From Pseudobacter ginsenosidimutans (GTDB lineage: Bacteria; Bacteroidota; Bacteroidia; Chitinophagales; Chitinophagaceae), in contig NZ_CP042431.1 of the NCBI RefSeq assembly GCF_007970185.1, positions 620,001-684,000 on the forward strand: 64,000 nucleotides of DNA, read 5' to 3'. Of the stretch, positions 35,292-42,036 are shown in pieces. The translations under genes and the position numbers were made by a program. Every line of letters starts with the position of its first letter. The stretch's first letter is position 1. The notes under the pieces are model-generated. The model did no database searches. It had not been told where the DNA came from and worked only from the letters and a program-made list of their open reading frames with translations.

Positions 35292-38150
35292 ATGAAAAAA
35301 TTGTACGCAGTACTGGTAGCTACCTTGCTGACCAGCATCGCTATGGCTCAATCTGCCATCATCAAGATCAAAGTGACAGATGAGCAACGCCTCCTCCTGC
35401 CCGGCGCCAGTATCCAGCTGGATGAAAAAGGCGCCCGCGCAGTTTCCGGCAATGATGGAATTGCCACCCTCATGAATGTGCCCAACGGAAAACATACCAT
35501 TACGGTTACCTATATCGGTTATCAAACCCTCAAACTCGATTTCGAAAATGGCGGCAAGCCGGTAGAGCTCACTGCCAAACTACAATCCGGTTCCAACTCA
35601 CTGCAATCCATACTCGTAATGGGTGATCGCATGAAAGGCCAGGCCAAGGCCCTGAACCAGCAAAAGAATTCAGATAATATCACCAATATCATCAGCGCTG
35701 ATCAGATCGGTCGCTTTCCTGATGCCAATATTGGAGATGCCATCAAGCGCGTTCCGGGTATCACCATGCAGAACGACCAGGGCGAAGCGCGCAATATTGT
35801 AGTTCGCGGTATGGGCCCGGAGTTCAACTCCGTTACCTTCAACGGTGAACGCATCCCCTCTGCAGAAGGCGATAACCGCCGTATCCAGATGGACCTGATC
35901 CCTACAGATATGGTACAAACGGTTGAAGTGAACAAAACACTCACTGCAGACATGGATGCAGACGCTATCGGCGGCTCCGTGAACCTGGTTACCCGTTCCA
36001 CACCCGGCGCCTTCCGCCTCTCCGGCACACTGGCCGGAGGTTTCAGTCCGATCCGCGACAATGGCTGGAACGGAACAGCCAGCGTTGTTATCGGAACCCG
36101 TGTACTAAAAGATAAACTGGGCATGATTTTCAGCGGTTCCTACAATCGTAATAAATTCGGCTCGGACAACGTGGAAGCCGTATGGAGCAAAGACGCAAAC
36201 GGTAAAGTATTTGTGAACGACCATGACGTAAGGGTGTACGATGAACTGCGCATCCGTCGCAGCGCCGCCGCCACCTTCGATTACAAGATCAATGCACTGC
36301 ATACCCTCACGCTCACCGGTAGCTATAACTGGCGCGATGACAAGGAAAGCCGCTTCCGCCTCCGTCACCGTTTCCGCGGTAAACTGGATGATATCAAACC
36401 CGGCGAACTGATCTATGATGATAATGGAGAGATCACCGGCTTCAACAACGGCGAAGTACTCCGCCAGACAAAAGGCGGAGCCGATAACAACCGCAGCGAG
36501 AACCGCCGCCTGGAAGATCAACGTGTACGCTCACTCGCTCTCAAGGGAGATCATATCTTTGGAAGGCTTCGCGCCAACTGGAGCGCACAATACGCGAAAG
36601 CTTCAGAGAAAAGGCCCAATGAAAGATATATCGCCATGCGCCGCAGGAATATCACCGTGGACCAATCCATCACTGATGCCAAATTCCCCGTCCTTTCCGA
36701 TAACACACCACTCTCCGGATACGATAAACTGGATGAATTGACAGAACAATTCCAGGACCAGTTCGAAGAAGACTTCAACGGAAAGCTCAATCTCGAATAC
36801 CCTGTAAGCATCATCCCCCAGCAAAAAGGCTGGCTGAAACTTGGTGGTCGTATCAGGAGCAAGACCAAAGAACGCAACAATACTTTCTTTGAATACGAGC
36901 CCGTAGATTTCGCAGACAATATTTCCGAACTGCCATTGGTAGATAAGACCAACAGCAGCTTCTATCCCGGCAGTAAATACAAAGCAGGTCAGTTCATCGA
37001 TCCAAAATACCTTGGTGGACTCAACTTCAAAGACCCTGCACAATTTGAAGAGACTGACGCCATCGCCGAATATCTTTCCGGCAACTACAAAGCAAAGGAA
37101 CTGATCACCGCCGGCTTCCTGATGCTGAAGCAGGATATCACCGAGAAATTCTCCGTGAACCTCGGCATTCGCGTGGAGCATACCAATATCGACTACACCG
37201 GTAATATCATCGAAGATGAAGACGTGTTCAAAGGACAGGCACCCGAGAAAAATAGTTACACAGACGTTCTTCCCAATATCAACCTCAAATACCGCTTCAG
37301 CAATTACTTTGTGATGAAAGCGGCCTGGACCAATACCCTGGCCCGTCCCAAATATTTCGACCTGGTTCCTTATTTCAACGTGAAACCAGGCGACAATGAG
37401 ATCGAAGCCGGTAACCCAACACTGGAGCCCGTGAAATCTTCCAATCTCGACCTGATGGCCGAGTACTATTTCAAAACAGTAGGTATCGTATCAGCAGGCG
37501 TATTCTACAAGAAGCTGGATGGTTTCTTCTACACCTATATCGATAATAATTTCACTTCCGAAAAATTCGCCAGGGCATATCCCGATCTCACCAATCCAAT
37601 CGCTCCTGGTGACAACTACACTTTCATTCAACGTCGCAATGGTGATGGCGCTGATGTGTACGGATTTGAAGTGGCGGTTCAGCGTCAACTCGATTTCCTG
37701 CCAGGCTTCTGGAAAGGTTTTGGAGTATATTTCAACTATACTTACACGCATTCCAAAGCCAAAAGCATTTATGATGCAGAGGGAACACTCGTGCGCAACA
37801 ATGTGAAATTGCCAGGTGCAGCTCCCAATATCTTCAATGCATCTCTGAGCTACGAAACAAAACGTTTCTCTGCCAGGCTCTCCGCCAACTATACCTCTTC
37901 GTATGTTGATGATAGTGATGACGCGGGTTACAATGCAGATAGCTTCTACGACAGGTTCTACGATAAACAATTCTTCCTCGATGCCAACGCTTCTTATGCC
38001 ATCACACCAAAATGGAGGATCTTTGCAGAGGCCAACAACCTCACCAACCAACCCCTCCGTTATTATCAGGGCGAAAAGAACAGGACCGCACAAGTTGAAT
38101 ACTATGGATCTAAATTCAACCTGGGCGTGAAATTTGACCTCGTAAAGTAA
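35292..38150 (+). CDS. TonB-dependent receptor paired with phytase
   Basis: A 952-residue outer-membrane receptor. The signal peptide MKKLYAVLVATLLTSIAMAQ precedes a carboxypeptidase-regulatory-like domain (about 22-95). The plug has IISADQIGRFPDANIGDAIK, RVPGITMQNDQGEARNIVVRG and DADAIGGSVNLVTR, features of the TonB-Xanth-Caul-type receptors rather than SusC. The barrel ends in SKFNLGVKFDLVK. The phytase gene starts 20 bases after the stop and a terminator follows that gene, so the two form an operon. The likely cargo is phytate, a lower inositol phosphate, or a metal-phytate complex; this is inferred from the pairing. Confidence 0.88.
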   Translation: MKKLYAVLVATLLTSIAMAQSAIIKIKVTDEQRLLLPGASIQLDEKGARAVSGNDGIATLMNVPNGKHTITVTYIGYQTLKLDFENGGKPVELTAKLQSGSNSLQSILVMGDRMKGQAKALNQQKNSDNITNIISADQIGRFPDANIGDAIKRVPGITMQNDQGEARNIVVRGMGPEFNSVTFNGERIPSAEGDNRRIQMDLIPTDMVQTVEVNKTLTADMDADAIGGSVNLVTRSTPGAFRLSGTLAGGFSPIRDNGWNGTASVVIGTRVLKDKLGMIFSGSYNRNKFGSDNVEAVWSKDANGKVFVNDHDVRVYDELRIRRSAAATFDYKINALHTLTLTGSYNWRDDKESRFRLRHRFRGKLDDIKPGELIYDDNGEITGFNNGEVLRQTKGGADNNRSENRRLEDQRVRSLALKGDHIFGRLRANWSAQYAKASEKRPNERYIAMRRRNITVDQSITDAKFPVLSDNTPLSGYDKLDELTEQFQDQFEEDFNGKLNLEYPVSIIPQQKGWLKLGGRIRSKTKERNNTFFEYEPVDFADNISELPLVDKTNSSFYPGSKYKAGQFIDPKYLGGLNFKDPAQFEETDAIAEYLSGNYKAKELITAGFLMLKQDITEKFSVNLGIRVEHTNIDYTGNIIEDEDVFKGQAPEKNSYTDVLPNINLKYRFSNYFVMKAAWTNTLARPKYFDLVPYFNVKPGDNEIEAGNPTLEPVKSSNLDLMAEYYFKTVGIVSAGVFYKKLDGFFYTYIDNNFTSEKFARAYPDLTNPIAPGDNYTFIQRRNGDGADVYGFEVAVQRQLDFLPGFWKGFGVYFNYTYTHSKAKSIYDAEGTLVRNNVKLPGAAPNIFNASLSYETKRFSARLSANYTSSYVDDSDDAGYNADSFYDRFYDKQFFLDANASYAITPKWRIFAEANNLTNQPLRYYQGEKNRTAQVEYYGSKFNLGVKFDLVK

Positions 38151-38170
38151 ATTACACTGATCGTTAAAAC

Positions 38171-39232
38171 ATGTTGATGAAGCATATATTATTATCCCTG
38201 TTCACCATCTCCCTGCTGAGCTGCAGCCAGCAAAAGAAGATCGCAGCACTGGATCCCAATGCGCTCAAACCAGCGGTGGTAACAGAAAAAGTACCCTTCG
38301 ATACGGATGATCCGGCCATCTGGGTCCATCCAACCGACAAATCACAAAGCCTCGTCATAGGCACCGATAAAGAAACAGGCGGCGGCCTCTATGCATTCGA
38401 CCTGAACGGAAAGATCGTTCGCAAAGTGGTTGGACTGCAACGCCCCAACAATGTGGACATCGCTTATGGTGTGATGCTGGGCGGCCAAAAGAAAGACCTC
38501 GCCATCGTAACGGAACGCGAAACCAACAAGCTTCGGTTCTTCTCTCTCCCGGATATGCAGGAATTGGGAACAGGACTGGAAGTATTCGAAGGCGAAACCG
38601 CACGCAAGCCCATGGGCATTGCCGTATACACCAGGCCATCTGACAATGCCAGCTTTGTTGTGGTAGGAAGAAAGACAGGCCCTTCAGGTTCCTACCTCTG
38701 GCAGTACCGGATCCTGGATGATAAAGGACAACCCGCCATGCAGCTCGTTCGTAAGTTCGGTGAATACAGCGGCAAGAAAGAGATTGAATCCATCGCCGTG
38801 GATAATGAGAACGGTTATATTTATTACTCCGATGAGCAGGCTGGCATTCATAAATATCATGCTGATCCGGCCAAAGGCAATGAAGAACTGGCCTTCTTCG
38901 GTCAAAAGGATTTTAAAGAAGACATCGAAGGGATCTCCTTCTACAAATTCCCCGATGGCACTGGTTACATTGTGGTTTCCGATCAACAGGCCAATCGCTT
39001 CAATTTCTATCCGAGAGAAGGAAGCAAGACTAACCCGAATGAACATACGCTTATTGCCGGTCTTCCTTTCTCCACACAGGAAAGCGATGGCAGCGAAACA
39101 ACATCCGTGAGCCTTCCCGGATTTTCCGGAGGATTGTTTGTAGCGATGAGTACAGACAGAACTTTTCAATATTATCGTTGGGCGGATATAGCCAAGGCCG
39201 CAGGGCTCAGGGTACTGAACGCCGCTGAATAA
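38171..39232 (+). CDS. Beta-propeller 3-phytase lipoprotein
   Basis: A 353-residue phytase that would hydrolyse phytate to release phosphate. The leader MLMKHILLSLFTISLLSC ends in the lipobox LLSC, so it is probably surface- or periplasm-facing. Propeller landmarks are DTDDPAIWVHP, GTDKETGGGLYAFDLNGK, RPNNVDIAYG, AIVTERETNKLRFF, ESIAVDNENGYIYYSDEQAGIHKY, DIEGISFY and GGLFVAMSTD, which include the acidic calcium/phosphate-binding residues of the family. The length is normal for a single six-bladed propeller. It follows its receptor by 20 bases. ATG 38177 is an alternative start. Confidence 0.93.
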   Translation: MLMKHILLSLFTISLLSCSQQKKIAALDPNALKPAVVTEKVPFDTDDPAIWVHPTDKSQSLVIGTDKETGGGLYAFDLNGKIVRKVVGLQRPNNVDIAYGVMLGGQKKDLAIVTERETNKLRFFSLPDMQELGTGLEVFEGETARKPMGIAVYTRPSDNASFVVVGRKTGPSGSYLWQYRILDDKGQPAMQLVRKFGEYSGKKEIESIAVDNENGYIYYSDEQAGIHKYHADPAKGNEELAFFGQKDFKEDIEGISFYKFPDGTGYIVVSDQQANRFNFYPREGSKTNPNEHTLIAGLPFSTQESDGSETTSVSLPGFSGGLFVAMSTDRTFQYYRWADIAKAAGLRVLNAAE

Positions 39233-39256
39233 TTTATTTCGAGAAAAATGGAACAT

Positions 39257-39280
39257 GCCGCTCGCGTAAAAGTGAGCGGC
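39257..39280 (+). terminator. Intrinsic terminator after phytase
   Basis: GCCGCTCGC (39257-39265) pairs with GTGAGCGGC (39272-39280), a 9-bp stem with one G-U pair and loop GTAAAA, followed by TTGTTTGTTT. It lies 25 bases after the phytase stop and faces the convergent hicB gene. Confidence 0.83.
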
Positions 39281-39296
39281 TTGTTTGTTTATAAGA

Positions 39297-39731
39297 TCAG
39301 GCAACATAAATAGTATGCGCCAGTAAGTCTGAAGCAATCTTTTGGATCGCTATGCGCAGTTTGTTCGCCTGTTCATTGGAAGGATATTTCACGCCGCTTG
39401 CATATTGCCTTACCAGGCCCGGATTCAATCCGGCAAATTTTGCAACTGAAGTGATATTGAGATAATCATGCTCCTGGAAATATGCCTGCAGATCATAACT
39501 GAACTCAAAGTCGAGTTTGCTGACATCGATCTTATTCCAGAATTTATCATTCTTACCTTTATGTTTGACATAATCCGTGATCAACTTTTTGAGGTTATCG
39601 ATCACTTCCCAGGTATTGTTACCGTAAGGTGTAGGCGTGAAGTTTCCACGGTTCCCGATCCTTCCCCACAAAATACCATCATGCCTTTCAATAACAATAT
39701 CCAGTTTTAATGAATTCGATTTTGATTTCAT
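39297..39731 (-). CDS. hicB: HicB-like antitoxin with DNA-binding domain
   Basis: A 144-residue antitoxin. The N-terminal half has the partly degraded RNase H-like HicB fold (LDIVIERHDGILWGRIGN, followed by YGNNTWEVIDNLKKLITDYV). The C-terminal part is a Xre-type helix-turn-helix (about 93-125, LNITSVAKFAGLNPGLVRQYASGVKYPSNEQANKLR read in two parts). It would neutralise HicA and repress the operon by binding the palindromic repeats at 39926-39970. The toxin gene upstream is truncated, so this antitoxin appears to be an orphan. The segment is AT-rich compared with its neighbours, consistent with transfer. Confidence 0.85.
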   Translation of the reverse strand: MKSKSNSLKLDIVIERHDGILWGRIGNRGNFTPTPYGNNTWEVIDNLKKLITDYVKHKGKNDKFWNKIDVSKLDFEFSYDLQAYFQEHDYLNITSVAKFAGLNPGLVRQYASGVKYPSNEQANKLRIAIQKIASDLLAHTIYVA

Positions 39732-39771
39732 AATGGACCATTTTAAAAGAAACGAATTGTTTTCGCTCAGC

Positions 39772-39909
39772 TCACTTCTTCAACTTCCTCAATAAGGAAA
39801 AAGCTAGTCTGGTGCCTACCTCCTTACTTCCGTGAAACGGAACTGCCACTATTTCTCCGGAATTGGGGTTCTTGAAAATCTTATGACTACCAGACTGTCT
39901 GATTTCTAT
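39772..39909 (-). pseudogene. hicA: hicA toxin remnant, 5' end missing
   Basis: The - strand encodes EIRQSGSHKIFKNPNSGEIV then AVPFHGSKEVGTRLAFSLLRKLKK and a stop at 39774-39772. This is the conserved HicA core with the catalytic His of SGSH. Reading upstream, an in-frame TAG at 39912-39910 interrupts it, and the roughly 20 residues that normally precede RQSGSH (MKxxELxxLLxxxGW) are absent; the operator repeats occupy that space. No ATG, GTG or TTG precedes the core. The toxin is therefore probably dead. It lies 40 bases before the hicB start on the same strand. Confidence 0.75.
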
Positions 39910-39925
39910 CTAACCCCAGAATAAA

Positions 39926-39970
39926 AGTAGCAATTAAGCTACCAAATAAAAAGTAACCAAATTGCTACCT
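39926..39970 (-). promoter_or_regulatory. Tandem operator-like repeats of the hicAB locus
   Basis: AGTAGCAATTAAGCTACCA (39926-39944) and AGTAACCAAATTGCTACCT (39952-39970) are imperfect palindromes spaced 26 bases apart. GTAGC/GCTAC form the arms of the first, and GTAGCAATT (39927-39935) is also a perfect inverted match of AATTGCTAC (39960-39968). Such paired sites are typical for autorepression by HicB-type antitoxins. TACTTTTA on the - strand (39929-39922) could be a -7 element. Confidence 0.6.
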
Positions 39971-39992
39971 ATTGCAAAATTCTTATTTTACT

Positions 39993-41210
39993 TTATTTTC
40001 TTCCTGCCATTTCTTTATACCTCTTCAATGCTTCCACATAATAATAATCCGCATAACTGATCCCTACATTGATCTCAGACTTCGCGGGCAAATGGCCCAC
40101 ACTATGCATCAAAATAAAACCTCCATTGGTTCCGGGCGCTGCTTTATACACAGGCGCAGATAATGATTTCAAGATCCTTTCCGCAGCCGCGTAATATTTT
40201 TTTGCAGCCGCATCATCTGCATAGGTGCAAAGCTCCAGCAAAGCTGCCGCCATCACAGCTCCTGCAGATGCATCCCGCGGGGCATTTGGAATATCAGGCG
40301 CATTGTAATCCCAGTAAGGGACCATATCTGCGGGAAGGTTCGGATGATCAAGCATAAAGGCAGCGATCTTTTCCGCCATCTGCAGGTAACGTAGATCTTT
40401 CGTTTCGCGATAGGTCATGGTATAACCATATAACCCCCATGCCTGACCGCGTGCCCAGGCCGACTCATCAGCATATCCCTGGGCAGTTCTCCGCTGTATC
40501 ACTTCTCCGGTATGCTTATTGTAATTCACAACATGATAAGAGCTGTTATCATTCCTGAAATGATGTTGCATGGTGGTATTGGCATGCGTTACGGCAATCT
40601 TGTAGAAAGAGGAATCGCCGGTAACCTTTGTGGCATAGAACAGCAATTCCAGGTTCATCATATTATCAATGATCACCAGGAACTCCGAAGAATCAGGAGA
40701 GTTCCAGGATTTGATACAACCAACAGCAGGATTGAACCGGGTACTGAGTGATGCTGCGCTTTTCACCAGCACATCCTTTGTACTGTCAGCCGGTTGCAGC
40801 CTTTGCAGGTTGCCGAAACTGCAGTACATCATAAAGCCGAGGTCGTGTGTGCCGGTATTGAACTGTTGGGATTTCAGTAAACCCAGTATGCGCTGCGATT
40901 CATTCCAGAGCTGCTTGTCTTTCGTCTGTTCCCAGAGATAGAGCAAAGTGCCGGGATAGAATCCGCTGCACCACCAACCCGGTCCGCTCGCTTCAAATTT
41001 CTTTGCAGCAGGATCGTAATTGCGGGGGAACTTTCCTGCGGGTAGCTCCTTCATCATCACTTTGTATTGGGAACCGGCATTGATGAACTCTCCACCGATC
41101 TGCTTCAAAAACTTTTTATCAGCAGAAAATCTTGTTTGAGCGGAGGATTGGAAAGCAAGCAGGGAAATCATGCCTGAGGCAAGAAGCAGGCGGTAAAATG
41201 AAGATCTCAT
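39993..41210 (-). CDS. GH88 unsaturated glucuronyl hydrolase
   Basis: A 405-residue exported (alpha/alpha)6-barrel enzyme that removes delta-4,5-unsaturated uronic acid from the ends of oligosaccharides made by polysaccharide lyases. The signal peptide is MRSSFYRLLLASGMISLLAFQSSA. Family signatures are WWCSGFYPGTLLYLWE, THDLGFMMYCSFGN, VIIDNMMNLELLFYA (with a catalytic Asp), YADESAWARGQAWGLYGYTM and PRDASAGAVMAAALLEL. No lyase or SusCD pair is next to it on this strand, so its substrate (glycosaminoglycan, ulvan, xanthan or similar) cannot be assigned. It is divergent from the small lipoprotein gene. Confidence 0.92.
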   Translation of the reverse strand: MRSSFYRLLLASGMISLLAFQSSAQTRFSADKKFLKQIGGEFINAGSQYKVMMKELPAGKFPRNYDPAAKKFEASGPGWWCSGFYPGTLLYLWEQTKDKQLWNESQRILGLLKSQQFNTGTHDLGFMMYCSFGNLQRLQPADSTKDVLVKSAASLSTRFNPAVGCIKSWNSPDSSEFLVIIDNMMNLELLFYATKVTGDSSFYKIAVTHANTTMQHHFRNDNSSYHVVNYNKHTGEVIQRRTAQGYADESAWARGQAWGLYGYTMTYRETKDLRYLQMAEKIAAFMLDHPNLPADMVPYWDYNAPDIPNAPRDASAGAVMAAALLELCTYADDAAAKKYYAAAERILKSLSAPVYKAAPGTNGGFILMHSVGHLPAKSEINVGISYADYYYVEALKRYKEMAGRK

Positions 41211-41255
41211 GTAAATTGAATTATAGTATTGAAAGATAATTTTTTCTTTTTTAAA

Positions 41256-41263
41256 TATCTTTA
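41256..41263 (+). promoter_or_regulatory. Candidate -7 promoter element for the small lipoprotein gene
   Basis: TATCTTTA matches TAnnTTTG at 7 of 8 positions, about 36 bases before ATG 41299, within a 79-base divergent gap. On the - strand TATCTTTC (41238-41231) is a similar candidate for the GH88 gene. Confidence 0.4.
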
Positions 41264-41298
41264 CCTCTCAAATAAAAACTTATTCAGCTATGCATATT

Positions 41299-41904
41299 AT
41301 GAAAGCGGCAAAAGGCTTACTACCAGCGGTGTTCATCACTATGATGATGGCATGTAACGACAATGCAAACTCTAAAGAACAGACGAAAAACGCAGACAGT
41401 CTTACATCAACAGCAACAATTAACACCCCTACAGATAGCAGCAATACCAGCACTACTGCTGCATCTCCTGCCCCTACAGCCGACTGTATGATCAAGGCTA
41501 CGCTTGGCGCACGCGAATGGAAAGCATCGGGTGTAACAGTGAACCGGGTGAACGAACATTTGACCATCAGTCATGACGGCGACTATACCGATTCTACCGA
41601 TATTCACAATATGCAGATCATCATCAATAATTATAATGGTCCGGGCACCTATACTTTTGATGGCAGCGGCAATGTCACATTCTCTTTCGGATTCACTCAA
41701 ACAGACAATTACCTCACATCGTCGCAGAGCAGCACAGGCTCCATTATTGTTACGGAACATTCCAAGACCAGCTTCAAAGCCACTTTCAGTTTCAAAGCCA
41801 GCAATACTGATGGCGATGGGAAAACAATAGAAGTGATCAATGGAGAAGTCAGCGCCAAAGACGGCGGCAATTGCCGCGTGCAGGAATATGTGAATCCGTC
41901 ATAA
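41299..41904 (+). CDS. Small lipoprotein of unknown function
   Basis: A 201-residue secreted protein. ATG 41299 gives the leader MKAAKGLLPAVFITMMMAC (loose lipobox MMAC); ATG 41290 is an alternative. A low-complexity Ser/Thr/Asn/Ala linker (about 20-60) leads to one beta-rich domain (CMIKATLGAREWKASGVTV, MQIIINNYNGPGTYTFDGSG, and a C-terminal GEVSAKDGGNCRVQEY). The two Cys of the domain could form a disulfide. This looks like the DUF6252-type lipoproteins common in Bacteroidota, but I cannot confirm the family. It is monocistronic, with its own terminator. Confidence 0.75.
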   Translation: MKAAKGLLPAVFITMMMACNDNANSKEQTKNADSLTSTATINTPTDSSNTSTTAASPAPTADCMIKATLGAREWKASGVTVNRVNEHLTISHDGDYTDSTDIHNMQIIINNYNGPGTYTFDGSGNVTFSFGFTQTDNYLTSSQSSTGSIIVTEHSKTSFKATFSFKASNTDGDGKTIEVINGEVSAKDGGNCRVQEYVNPS

Positions 41905-41924
41905 GCGTACGCAGATAAAAAATT

Positions 41925-41952
41925 AAAGGCCCCGGTAATTGCCGGGGCTTTT
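41925..41952 (+). terminator. Intrinsic terminator after the small lipoprotein
   Basis: AAAGGCCCCGG (41925-41935) pairs with CCGGGGCTTTT (41942-41952), an 11-bp stem with one G-U pair and loop TAATTG, ending in a T run. Confidence 0.85.
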
Positions 41953-42036
41953 GCGTAAGTAGTGATTTTATCCTAAATTCATTCTCCAACTAACAGGCAT
42001 CCAGGTTTCGTTCACTGAGAAAAATGTATCATTGCG

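Noticed and set aside
42027-42034. TATCATTG as promoter of the hybrid regulator
   Set aside because: It would place the transcription start inside the coding region, so it is more likely a chance match.
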